DNA of 10,154 bases from Cellvibrionales bacterium UBA3090 (GTDB lineage: Bacteria > Pseudomonadota > Gammaproteobacteria > Pseudomonadales > Porticoccaceae). The notes below the pieces were generated by a model. It ran no database searches. It had not been told where the DNA came from and saw only the letters and a program-made list of their open reading frames with translations. The stretch is taken from positions 1,728 to 11,881 of the forward strand of contig DFBC01000100.1 in assembly GCA_002367235.1 (NCBI GenBank), given 5' to 3'. The translations under genes were made by a program, and so were the position numbers. Positions within the stretch are counted from its first letter, which is position 1. Every line of letters starts with the position of its first letter. Of the stretch, positions 1-6,379 are shown piece after piece.

Positions 1-1338
1 TGGTCGTTGGGCGGTATGCTGGCGACCACTCTGGCGAGTCGTTATCCAGAACGTTTTAATCACCTGATTACCATCGCCAGCAATGGCTGTTTTGTTCAGC
101 AGCCTGACTGGCCCTGTGCTATGCCAGTCGAGACATTTGTTGCTTTTTTTGAGTTGTTCAAGCAGCAGCCCGCTGTTTGTCTAAAGCGTTTTCATGGCCT
201 GCAAAGTCGAGGTGATAATCATGAGCGACAGTTGCTTAAAACCCTGAAGCGCACATTTGATCATTGCCCGGATGGCCATTCTGATCACGACGCAGGTGAT
301 GACAGTTGGCGGACTGGATTAGAGTTATTGTCCCAGCTAGATAACCGGGAATTATTGCGGTCACTTCATGTTAGAGGCTTGCATATTTATGGTGCCGAAG
401 ATCAGTTGGTGCCTGTCGCCGTGGCTGGCGAAGTCAGTGCATTGAATCATTATCAGCAGGTGGCCGTGCTGGAAAATACGGCACATGTGCCTCAGTTGAG
501 CTGTCCCGAGGAGCTTGCTTTAAGGGTCTGTAATTTTTTACGCGAGGGCCGATATCACCTGAACAAACAGCGAGTGGCAGATTCTTTCAGTCGCGCTGCG
601 ACCAGTTATGACTCGGTGGCTCGTTTGCAAAGGCAGGTGGGGCAGCAGTTACTGGATGCAGTTCCCGGCCACTATCAGCCCAGCCGAGTGATTGATATCG
701 GCTGTGGTACGGGCTATTTCACCGAACGGTTGGCCAAAACCTATTCATCCGCCGAATGTTTTGGTGTCGATCTTGCTGAAGGCATGTTGGATTTCGCCCG
801 CCGCGAACACAATATATCTGCCACCTGGTTGTGTGGTGACGCAGAAAGCCTGCCCTTTGCGGATAATTCTGTCGATATGGTGTTTTCCAATCTGGCATTT
901 CAGTGGTGTGAGCAACTGCCAGCATTAGCCGGGGAAATTAACCGGGTACTAAAACCTGGTGGGTTTTTAGCATTTACGTCGCTGGGTTCTCAGACGTTAT
1001 TTGAGCTTCGTGAATCCTGGGCCGCAGTGGATGATTATGTGCATGTAAATCACTTCCATAACGCCGGTAACTGGCAAGATGTCTTTGCTGAAGCGGGGAT
1101 GGATTTTGACTCTTTTGACGTGGTGCCCTGCGTGTTGGACTATTGCGATTTTCGTCACCTCACTGATGAACTAAAGGGCCTCGGTGCCCACAATGTGAAC
1201 GAGGGGCAAAACCGGGGCATGACGGGGAGACATGGTATCCAGACATTGATTCGAACTTACGAGCAATTCCGCAACCCTCAAGGTGCATTGCCTGCCACTT
1301 GGGAAGTCATCTATGGAGTGGCTCGATGTCAGGGTTAA
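1..1338 (+). CDS. bioHC: Bifunctional biotin synthesis protein BioHC (pimeloyl-ACP methyl ester esterase fused to malonyl-ACP O-methyltransferase), 5' partial
   Basis: The reading frame is open from base 1, so the N-terminus lies outside the window; 445 residues are visible. The fragment opens with WSLGG, the nucleophile elbow of BioH-type alpha/beta hydrolases, with the catalytic serine at fragment residue 2. The other triad members are probably Asp134 (in GAEDQLVP) and His162 (in TAHVPQ). From about residue 186 (HLNKQRVADSFSRAA) it becomes a BioC methyltransferase with SAM motif VIDIGCGTGYFTERL at about 230-244, the FSNLAFQWC segment and KPGGFLAF. BioC methylates malonyl-ACP so that fatty acid synthesis can extend it to pimeloyl-ACP methyl ester, and BioH then removes the methyl group. 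Both act in the cytoplasm. The two halves join with almost no linker. Such BioHC fusions are known in Saccharophagus and Teredinibacter. bioD follows with an overlap, so bioB and bioF probably lie upstream. Confidence 0.93.
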   Translation, partial: WSLGGMLATTLASRYPERFNHLITIASNGCFVQQPDWPCAMPVETFVAFFELFKQQPAVCLKRFHGLQSRGDNHERQLLKTLKRTFDHCPDGHSDHDAGDDSWRTGLELLSQLDNRELLRSLHVRGLHIYGAEDQLVPVAVAGEVSALNHYQQVAVLENTAHVPQLSCPEELALRVCNFLREGRYHLNKQRVADSFSRAATSYDSVARLQRQVGQQLLDAVPGHYQPSRVIDIGCGTGYFTERLAKTYSSAECFGVDLAEGMLDFARREHNISATWLCGDAESLPFADNSVDMVFSNLAFQWCEQLPALAGEINRVLKPGGFLAFTSLGSQTLFELRESWAAVDDYVHVNHFHNAGNWQDVFAEAGMDFDSFDVVPCVLDYCDFRHLTDELKGLGAHNVNEGQNRGMTGRHGIQTLIRTYEQFRNPQGALPATWEVIYGVARCQG

Positions 1339-2036
1339 AAAAGTCCAGTGCTTATTTTGTGACGGGTACGGGTACCGGTGTTGGTAAAACGTTGGTGACC
1401 TCGGGCCTGTTGGCCGCAGCTCGCTTGAGCGGCCTAAGTACCGCAGGCCTCAAGCCCGTCGCCGCGGGTTGCGAGTTGACCGAGGATGGCCTCAGAAATG
1501 ATGATGCCCTCGCATTGCAGGCGCAGACCACGCTGCCTATCAGCTATGAGCAGATTAATCCGGTGGCGCTGGAGCCAGCCATTGCGCCGCATATTGCTGC
1601 AGCTGAAGCCGGCCGGCGTTTAAGCGCAGACCGGCTAGCGGGTTTTTGCCGGGGTGTGATGATGCAGCGCCCTGACCTGACTTTAATTGAAGGTGCAGGT
1701 GGTTGGCGCGTACCGCTGAATGATAGGGAAACCTTTGCCGAGTTGGCAAAAATAATGCAGCTGCCGGTAATATTGGTGGTGGGAATGGATCTTGGTTGTA
1801 TTAATTTGGCATTGCTCACAGCCGAGGCCATTCAGCGGGATGGTTTGACCCTCGCGGGTTGGGTTGCCAATCAGGTTGTCCCGACCATGGATCGGTATCA
1901 GGAAAACCTGGAAACCTTGCAACGGAGGATTCGCTGCCCCATGATTGGCGAAGTGCCTTATCAGTCTGGGGTCGAAGTAGAGCAGATAATAGAATACTTA
2001 AGCTTGGATGCCCTGCTGGAGCAGGCAGATAAGTAA
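1326..2036 (+). CDS. bioD: Dethiobiotin synthetase BioD
   Basis: This gene encodes a 236-residue ATP-dependent enzyme that closes the ureido ring of 7,8-diaminopelargonate with CO2 to give dethiobiotin, the step before BioB. The length is close to E. coli BioD (about 225). Visible motifs are the P-loop GTGTGVGKT (14-22), KPVAAGC with the substrate lysine at 43, RNDDALAL with the metal-binding aspartate at 60, EGAGGWRVPL from 122, LGCINLALLT, WVANQV and GEVPY. I chose the ATG at 1326 because GGAG lies 7 bases upstream (1315-1318) and the protein then begins MSGLKKSSAYFVTG, close to the family start; a TTG at 1299 would add nine residues without family support. It overlaps bioHC by 13 bases, which suggests translational coupling. 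The P-loop has Gly at 16 and 18 where E. coli has Asp and Glu. Confidence 0.95.
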   Translation: MSGLKKSSAYFVTGTGTGVGKTLVTSGLLAAARLSGLSTAGLKPVAAGCELTEDGLRNDDALALQAQTTLPISYEQINPVALEPAIAPHIAAAEAGRRLSADRLAGFCRGVMMQRPDLTLIEGAGGWRVPLNDRETFAELAKIMQLPVILVVGMDLGCINLALLTAEAIQRDGLTLAGWVANQVVPTMDRYQENLETLQRRIRCPMIGEVPYQSGVEVEQIIEYLSLDALLEQADK

Positions 2037-2078
2037 TGATTCATTACCACAAAGATAGATTATAGGTTAGCGATTGCC

Positions 2079-2267
2079 ATGGGAACGAGAAGCGAAGACG
2101 AGTATTGCGAAGAAGATTTGGCACGAATTAATGAGGTGCTTAATTCCGGGGTCAACTCAGTAGAGCGTAAGCCTTTTAGGTTTAAATTATTGTTCTGGTG
2201 GTGGGTTGTCGTCGGAGGTTTGGGTGGAGCAAGCTGGCTATTGGCCAAGCTGGCAGGTGTCGTGTAG
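2079..2267 (+). CDS. Small DUF3094-like single-pass membrane protein at the end of the biotin operon
   Basis: This encodes 62 residues: an acidic N-terminal half (EDEYCEEDLARINEVL), then SVERKPFRFKLLFWWW, then a hydrophobic helix at about 36-58. The SVERKPFR segment just before a single membrane helix is what I recall for the DUF3094 family of short gammaproteobacterial proteins, and Pseudomonas has a small gene after bioD. That family assignment is from memory. The function is unknown, and nothing in the sequence links it to biotin chemistry beyond its place 42 bases after bioD. The ATG at 2079 has only a weak AGG upstream (2064-2066). The basic, aromatic-rich stretch before the helix suggests an N-in topology with a very short periplasmic tail. 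A strong terminator follows. Confidence 0.75.
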   Translation: MGTRSEDEYCEEDLARINEVLNSGVNSVERKPFRFKLLFWWWVVVGGLGGASWLLAKLAGVV

Positions 2268-2291
2268 CCAGGTTAACCTTACCTTGTATCA

Positions 2292-2334
2292 ATCATAAAA
2301 CAGCCCGGCATACGCTGGGCTGTCGTTTTATGAT
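2292..2334. terminator. Bidirectional Rho-independent terminator between convergent genes
   Basis: The inner stem CAGCCCGGC (2301-2309) pairs with GCTGGGCTG (2314-2322) around the loop ATAC, giving nine pairs including one G-T. Beyond a three-base bulge the flanks also pair: ATCATAAAA (2292-2300) with TTTTATGAT (2326-2334). Each strand therefore reads a GC-rich hairpin followed by TTTTAT. It lies between the biotin operon (+) and the reductase gene (-), as expected for a terminator working in both directions. Confidence 0.85.
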
Positions 2335-2362
2335 CGTCATACTTTCTTTGGTTCGATATCAG

Positions 2363-3376
2363 TTAGACATCTTTTACCCGAACCATCAATTTTCCAGTAT
2401 TTTCTCCGGTATAAAGCTTCTTAACGCTTTGAAGGGCGGTTTCCAGGCCTTCTGACACATCGAGTCGCGCCTTTAATTTACCTTCACCCATCCAGCGTAC
2501 CAGTGCCTCGGTGGCCTCCGGGTAGCGATCCATATAATCCAGAATAATAAAGCCCTGAATTTTCAACCGGTGCATCAGTATCAGGTCGTAGTTGTAGGGG
2601 CCGGGTACCGGTTCTGTGGCATTGTATTGGGAGATGAGTCCGCAGGTGGGTATTCTGCCATGCAGGTTCATGAGCTTCATGCAGGCATCGAGAATGCTGC
2701 CACCTACATTGTCGAAATACACATCAATGCCATTGGGACAGGCTCGGGCCAGCGCCTCGGGTACATTTTCAGTTTTGTAATTAATGGCCTCATCAAAGCC
2801 CAAATCATCTTTAATCCACTGGCACTTTTCATCGCTACCGGTCAAACCAACCACATGGCAGCCCTTGATTTTGGCAATCTGGCCAGCCAGGGATCCCACG
2901 GCACCTGCGGCTGTGGAGATCACTACCGTTTCGCCAGCCTTTGGTTCGCCGATATCGAGTAAGCAGAAGTAAGCTGTTGGTCCAACCAGGGCCATCGTGG
3001 CAAAGGCATCAATAACCGGTACGTCACCGGTGTCGCCTAACAGACCGACGGTTTCGGGTGTACCGATTTGGTAGTCAGCCCACGTGCCTATACCGCTGAC
3101 TAAATCACCTTCTTTAAAGGCCGGGGTGTTGCTTTTGATGACCGTGCCGCAGACGATGCCGCGCATGGGCGCATCCAACTCGACGGGGGGCATGTACTGT
3201 TCAATATCACTCATCCAGACACGGTTGGTAGGGTCGAGTGAAAGATAGTTTAGTTGAAATAGGCACTCCCCTTCGGCGGGTTCTGGAATAGCTTCATTTT
3301 CAAGGCTGAGGACATCGTCCGTGATATCACCTATGGGACGTTTACGAAGACGCCAAACGCGGTTGGTTTCGGACAT
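2363..3376 (-). CDS. Zinc-independent NADP-dependent medium-chain oxidoreductase (leukotriene B4 dehydrogenase / prostaglandin reductase / CurA-like)
   Basis: This encodes 337 residues and reads as a full-length enzyme of the medium-chain dehydrogenase/reductase superfamily. The N-terminal catalytic domain holds NYLSLDPTNRVWM and APMRGIVCG. The Rossmann domain holds the nucleotide motif AAGAVGSLAGQIAKIKGC (from about 156), the GSDEKC loop, and DVYFDNVGG. The cysteine and histidine zinc ligands of alcohol dehydrogenases are absent, as in the alkenal/one reductase branch, which reduces alpha,beta-unsaturated ketones and aldehydes with NADPH. The true substrate cannot be read from sequence. I chose the ATG at 3376 because AGGAG lies 7 bases upstream (3384-3388); the upstream ATG at 3391 overlaps that site and would add five residues. 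It lies 114 bases downstream of the DUF3237 gene on the same strand and converges on the biotin operon. Confidence 0.9.
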   Translation of the reverse strand: MSETNRVWRLRKRPIGDITDDVLSLENEAIPEPAEGECLFQLNYLSLDPTNRVWMSDIEQYMPPVELDAPMRGIVCGTVIKSNTPAFKEGDLVSGIGTWADYQIGTPETVGLLGDTGDVPVIDAFATMALVGPTAYFCLLDIGEPKAGETVVISTAAGAVGSLAGQIAKIKGCHVVGLTGSDEKCQWIKDDLGFDEAINYKTENVPEALARACPNGIDVYFDNVGGSILDACMKLMNLHGRIPTCGLISQYNATEPVPGPYNYDLILMHRLKIQGFIILDYMDRYPEATEALVRWMGEGKLKARLDVSEGLETALQSVKKLYTGENTGKLMVRVKDV

Positions 3377-3383
3377 ATATTTT

Positions 3384-3388
3384 CTCCT
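3384..3388 (-). promoter_or_regulatory. Ribosome binding site that decides the reductase start
   Basis: On the minus strand AGGAG is followed by seven bases and then ATG at 3376. The alternative upstream ATG at 3391 overlaps this site and lacks one of its own, so the shorter start is favoured. Confidence 0.75.
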
Positions 3389-3463
3389 CATGGGTTTAGG
3401 TTTTAATAGCTTGTGTTGTTCGACTCAATAAAATTAAAAAGGTAAATAATCGTAGGCTAATAC

Positions 3464-3480
3464 AAATGACTCAGCCATTT
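3464..3480. promoter_or_regulatory. Candidate operator upstream of the reductase gene (imperfect dyad around GCTGAGTCA)
   Basis: The plus strand reads AAATGACTCAGCCATTT, a 17-base imperfect dyad with matching AAATG/CATTT ends. On the minus strand its core GCTGAGTCA ends 91 bases before the reductase ATG. The same nine bases occur at 4075-4083, at almost the same distance before the DUF3237 gene. No regulator gene is present in the window, and the assignment as a binding site is inference. Confidence 0.3.
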
Positions 3481-3490
3481 AATTTGTGGT

Positions 3491-3982
3491 TTAGCGGACA
3501 ATGAATACGTCGTACTTTACATAGCCGGCTTCACCAAACTGAATCTCAACCATTTTATTAATAGTCTGAACTTCATTGAGCCAGGAATATTTTTCGGATG
3601 AGGTTTGAAAGGTCGGTGCCGCAATGAAGTAGGGAATATCTTTATCGGTTAGCAGCTCTCCATTATTGAGGCGCTCCGCACTTTCTTCGGAATTTTTGAT
3701 GATGCCGTTATACGAAATATAAATATGGGCACCATCATCGGTTTCGATTAAGCCCCTGACATCCAGACGGAATACACCTGAGGGCATAATACGAAGCCAG
3801 TCGGCTCCAGGGGCAATAAATTCACCGGTGATATTTGGACCTTTAACCCACCCACCGGGCCGGACATTCACAATCATCATGCCTTCATCAATGGCCAGGG
3901 GCGGGTCGAGAGGGGCTAAATAACTCATCACGTATTCAGTGGTTAGCTGGGTAGCGGGTGCTGATGAAGAATCATTGTTCAT
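3491..3982 (-). CDS. DUF3237 domain protein
   Basis: This encodes 163 residues without a signal peptide or membrane helix, so it is probably cytoplasmic. The pattern fits the DUF3237 family: an N-terminal strand segment (EYVMSYLAPLDPPLAI), then NVRPGGWVKGPNITGEFIAPGADW, RLDVRGLIETDDGAHIYISYNG, a segment with YFIAAPTFQTSSEKYSWLN, and a C-terminal strand EAGYVKYDVFIVR. The GADW and TDDGA-IY segments are the parts I rely on. The family is a small beta-rich fold of unsettled function, often near catabolic or secondary-metabolism genes. The ATG at 3982 is preceded by AGGA with a 7-base spacer. It sits upstream of the reductase on the same strand, which would fit a small catabolic or detoxification unit, but the 114-base gap leaves room for separate promoters. 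Confidence 0.82.
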   Translation of the reverse strand: MNNDSSSAPATQLTTEYVMSYLAPLDPPLAIDEGMMIVNVRPGGWVKGPNITGEFIAPGADWLRIMPSGVFRLDVRGLIETDDGAHIYISYNGIIKNSEESAERLNNGELLTDKDIPYFIAAPTFQTSSEKYSWLNEVQTINKMVEIQFGEAGYVKYDVFIVR

Positions 3983-4048
3983 GACGAAATCCTGAAAAAA
4001 TTATTATTACAAATCTGTCCCTAGGCGAACCGACTGTTTTTTTATTTG

Positions 4049-4074
4049 GCCAAGGATAATAGTTGTGTCTTGGC
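4049..4074. repeat. Inverted repeat GCCAAG/CTTGGC upstream of the DUF3237 gene
   Basis: GCCAAG (4049-4054) is the reverse complement of CTTGGC (4069-4074), with a 14-base spacer. A further CCTTGGC at 4120-4126 can pair with GCCAAGG at 4049-4055. The repeat lies in the upstream region of the DUF3237 gene. It may be a regulator site or an RNA hairpin, and nothing decides between them. On the minus strand the spacer contains TATTAT, a possible -10 element. Confidence 0.35.
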
Positions 4075-4083
4075 TGACTCAGC
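4073..4083. promoter_or_regulatory. Candidate operator upstream of DUF3237: 11-base perfect palindrome GCTGACTCAGC
   Basis: GCTGACTCAGC is palindromic around its central C. Read on the minus strand it contains GCTGAGTCA, also found upstream of the neighbouring reductase. The element ends 93 bases before the DUF3237 start, against 91 bases for the reductase. The pairing of sequence and distance suggests a common regulator. This is inference from two copies only. Confidence 0.3.
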
Positions 4084-4133
4084 AAAGAACTTCTGTGACC
4101 AGCTGGTTCTCTGTTTGTTCCTTGGCGGGGTTA

Positions 4134-4152
4134 GCTAAAAATGGGTTTTAGC
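4134..4152 (-). terminator. Weak hairpin just after the M48 protease gene
   Basis: GCTAAAA (4134-4140) pairs with TTTTAGC (4146-4152) around a five-base loop, starting ten bases past the protease stop codon on the minus strand. The stem is AU-rich and no clear T run follows, so it would be a poor intrinsic terminator. It may mark the 3' end of the six-gene operon or only stabilise the message. Confidence 0.25.
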
Positions 4153-4161
4153 GCTCAATAA

Positions 4162-5577
4162 TTATTGGATGAGTTTAATCCACTCCCCGACTTTTGGTTC
4201 TCCTGAAGGGTAATAGCCATTGATGATGCGTAGTTCGTCTTCTCCAAATTTACCCAGTTTCAGGTGCCGAGCCAATCGTGAAAAAGTCGTATTGCCGGTG
4301 GCCTTGACGTAGTGAATCGTTTTTGGTTTTCGTTCTTTTAAAGCTCTTTTTGATAGGGGATGAAAACTTCTAATAATATTAATAATGTCTTTATTAGCTT
4401 GCTCTTCATTCGCCCCGGCATCAATTTTACCCCTGAACAGGTATGCCCGGCGGCCATAATAAATCACTGCGATACGCTGATCTGGTTCTCCTTTTTTGGG
4501 AATGAAACCGGTGTATCCCCTGAGCCTTGCCTGTATAAATGCCTCGGATTTTTTAAGCAGCGGGATACCCAGCCGCTTTTTAATAAACTGATCGGGGGTG
4601 TCCGTAGTTCGAGCCATCATGCCGACCGTCATGTGGGCGTTATTATCAGAATTTTTGGCTTGAATAAGATCACCCTTGTTACCGTTGGTCTCGTCGTAGG
4701 TCCAGTTTTTTGGGAAATAAATTTGAAAGGCTAGTGCATTATTTTGGTAGGCATTTTCAGGTGGTTTGCTTTGCTCGAAGTTGTTTCCCCAAATCATGCC
4801 TTCTGTGGCGACCCTGAAAGGGGTGATATTCTTCTCAGCATCTAGCGGTTTGGAAAGTTCGCCTGATTTATTCACCACTTCGCGAAGTCGCTCGTCATTT
4901 CGGGGGTGCGTAGAAAATAACCCGTGGTAGGTTTGAACCTTTTTGCCTAATTCCTGGGCGCGTTTTTTTTCAAAACGCTCGTGGTCCTTAAGGAGTGAAA
5001 TAACTTCAATCATGGCCTGGGGGTCATAACCGGACTGGAGCAGATATTTACTGCCCAACTCATCCGCTTCGAGTTCCATATCTCTGCCGTAACCACTGAC
5101 CAGAGAGGCGCCCCAGAGAGCGCTGGCTTGCCCTACCTCTGAGCTTCGTGTCAGGATGGCCAGCAACCCTGCCACCAGGCTAGAGCCTGTCTGAGCCCGC
5201 TTCTGGCGGCTGTGGTGATTTGCCGTGACGTGACCAACTTCATGTGCCAGCACGGCGGCCAGCTGAGCTTCAGATTTGAGATAGGTGATGAGTCCGCGGT
5301 GGATGTAGATATAGCCATCCTGAATGGCAAAGGCATTGATGTCCGGGTTATCTATTACCGTAAAAGTGAATGTTTCTTTGGATTTTTTGAGGTTCTTCGC
5401 AATACGCTGGCCAACCTGATTGACATAATCTGCCAGGCGGCCCTCTACCAGCGGCATGTTGGCGATAAGTTCTTCGTGCATTTCCTGACCGGTAGAGGGG
5501 GTACTTTTCGCAGCTAGGGCTGGTTGCAGCGTCAGGCTAAGGGTTGTCAGCACGGCAAATAAGAATCGAAGTCTCAT
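4162..5577 (-). CDS. Secreted M48-family zinc metalloprotease with LysM-like C-terminus (BepA/LoiP type)
   Basis: This encodes 471 residues. It begins with a signal peptide (MRLRFLFAVL, hydrophobic core, cleavage likely after LQPALA), with no lipobox cysteine, so the protein should be periplasmic. The M48 core runs from about 30 to 240. It contains HEVGH at 112-116 (zinc ligands His112 and His116, catalytic Glu113), ELEAD at 168-172 supplying the third ligand Glu168, and STHP with His224, which probably matches the regulatory histidine of E. coli BepA. Residues of about 265-405 form an extra domain I cannot name. The last 60 (TIHYVKATGNTTFSRLA to VGEWIKLIQ) look like a LysM-type or peptidoglycan-binding fold, as in other YfgC-type proteases. 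Relatives degrade misfolded outer-membrane proteins. It starts 25 bases after the second lipoprotein, so it is probably the last gene of the operon. Confidence 0.92.
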   Translation of the reverse strand: MRLRFLFAVLTTLSLTLQPALAAKSTPSTGQEMHEELIANMPLVEGRLADYVNQVGQRIAKNLKKSKETFTFTVIDNPDINAFAIQDGYIYIHRGLITYLKSEAQLAAVLAHEVGHVTANHHSRQKRAQTGSSLVAGLLAILTRSSEVGQASALWGASLVSGYGRDMELEADELGSKYLLQSGYDPQAMIEVISLLKDHERFEKKRAQELGKKVQTYHGLFSTHPRNDERLREVVNKSGELSKPLDAEKNITPFRVATEGMIWGNNFEQSKPPENAYQNNALAFQIYFPKNWTYDETNGNKGDLIQAKNSDNNAHMTVGMMARTTDTPDQFIKKRLGIPLLKKSEAFIQARLRGYTGFIPKKGEPDQRIAVIYYGRRAYLFRGKIDAGANEEQANKDIINIIRSFHPLSKRALKERKPKTIHYVKATGNTTFSRLARHLKLGKFGEDELRIINGYYPSGEPKVGEWIKLIQ

Positions 5578-5602
5578 CGTTTATTACCCGGTTCCAGGGT
5601 TT

Positions 5603-6379
5603 TTAATCATCACTTTCCCGCGAGGCTCGCTTGTTTGACAGGGCCCTTTGGTTTGATAAAGCCCTGTTAGTTGATATTGGCGGCAGGGTTTCGGGTGCTC
5701 CTTTCAGAAAAAACCCTTTAAGCCGATTGCCTATGCCGTCACAAGCATCACCCTGGACTTGAGCGATAAACGGGATTGGGGCTCCAACGGCCAACAGATA
5801 GGACGAACCTTTTGTTTCTACGTTAACCCGACCTTTCTCGTCCAGTTGTTTTAAGTCCCAGATGATGGCTTCGTAACTGGAGGCTTTATCCCAGCTGGCG
5901 AAACCAAAGCAGCCACCACCTCCGGGGGCGATAGCACAGCTGAAGGTTCCTTTTTTCTCGGTGGTTTCAGTATTGCCGTTTACCCAAATCATATATCGAA
6001 TCCCGAGTGCTTTGATGCGTTCGGCAATCAATGGTTCCTCTAGCATCCGGCCCATACGTCTCAGCTTTAGCGGTGCGACTCTCGGCTCAAACCAAGGGTA
6101 GAAGCTGTCGAGGAATACCTGTTCCGGCATAACCTTCAGTTTTCCTTTGGTGGCCAGCTTGTTGCCGATGCAGTTAATAAAGTCTGGCTCCGTTTCATAC
6201 TCTCCGGCATGACGCCGACCCATAATGACCACTTGCTCGCCATTACCCAGCTCCAGAGAGGCATCGGTGACCCGGTATTCATCGATGATTGTTGATGTGG
6301 AGCAGGCCGTGAGCGACAGCAGTGCAAGCAATGCCAGGCAAGCGGGTCGGTAAAACCGAAGTAGGCGAGTATTGGTCAT
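5603..6379 (-). CDS. Uncharacterised lipoprotein with four extra cysteines and a repeat-bearing tail
   Basis: This encodes 258 residues if translation starts at the ATG at 6379. A GTG directly before it (6382) is an alternative adding one residue. The start overlaps the preceding lipoprotein's TGA (TGATG), a coupled arrangement. The signal sequence ends in LSLTAC|S, a good lipobox with Cys26 as the lipidated residue. The mature part has Cys70, Cys148, Cys157 and Cys213, enough for two disulfides. A glycine-rich segment (CAIAPGGGGCFGFASWD) is followed by YEAIIWDLKQ, and CDGIGNRLKGFF lies near the end. I recognise no named family. The tail carries RALSNQ-RALSNK-RAS, a short tandem repeat, and ends charged. 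No Asp follows the lipobox Cys (Ser does), so Lol sorting would favour the outer membrane. The operon context suggests an envelope role with the vWA proteins and the M48 protease. Confidence 0.82.
   Translation of the reverse strand: MTNTRLLRFYRPACLALLALLSLTACSTSTIIDEYRVTDASLELGNGEQVVIMGRRHAGEYETEPDFINCIGNKLATKGKLKVMPEQVFLDSFYPWFEPRVAPLKLRRMGRMLEEPLIAERIKALGIRYMIWVNGNTETTEKKGTFSCAIAPGGGGCFGFASWDKASSYEAIIWDLKQLDEKGRVNVETKGSSYLLAVGAPIPFIAQVQGDACDGIGNRLKGFFLKGAPETLPPISTNRALSNQRALSNKRASRESDD
5630..5665 (-). repeat. Two-copy 18-base tandem repeat inside the lipoprotein tail
   Basis: Units 5648-5665 and 5630-5647 agree at 13 of 18 bases and encode RALSNQ and RALSNK. A partial third copy (RAS) follows in the protein. 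It looks like a recent in-frame duplication in a disordered C-terminus. Confidence 0.6.

Larger units (their letters stand above)
3983..4161. other. Intergenic region between the M48 protease and DUF3237 genes
   Basis: No open frame in this 179-base gap looks like a gene. It should hold the DUF3237 promoter: on the minus strand TGTAATAAT (about 4001-4009) is a possible extended -10. It is unusually rich in short dyads: 4049-4074, 4073-4083, ACCAGCTGGT at 4098-4107, 4134-4152, and CAATAATTATTG at 4156-4167 running into the protease stop codon. Confidence 0.5.

Noticed and set aside
692..928. Open frames overlapping bioHC and bioD in other frames on both strands
   Set aside because: They lie inside genes with clear family motifs, have no ribosome sites I can see and no recognisable protein features.
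2198..2455. Plus-strand 85-codon frame across the terminator region
   Set aside because: It overlaps the small DUF3094-like gene and the reductase 3' end and spans the terminator hairpin; composition is not protein-like.
2363..3376. Zinc-containing alcohol dehydrogenase
   Set aside because: The catalytic and structural zinc ligand motifs (GHE and the four-cysteine lobe) are absent.
3377..3490. A clear sigma-70 promoter for the reductase gene
   Set aside because: The AT-rich gap offers several partial -10 boxes such as TATTAA, but none has a convincing -35 box at 16-18 bases.
4134..4152. Strong intrinsic terminator for the protease operon
   Set aside because: The stem is mostly A-T and no T run follows on the minus strand, so it is listed only as a weak hairpin.
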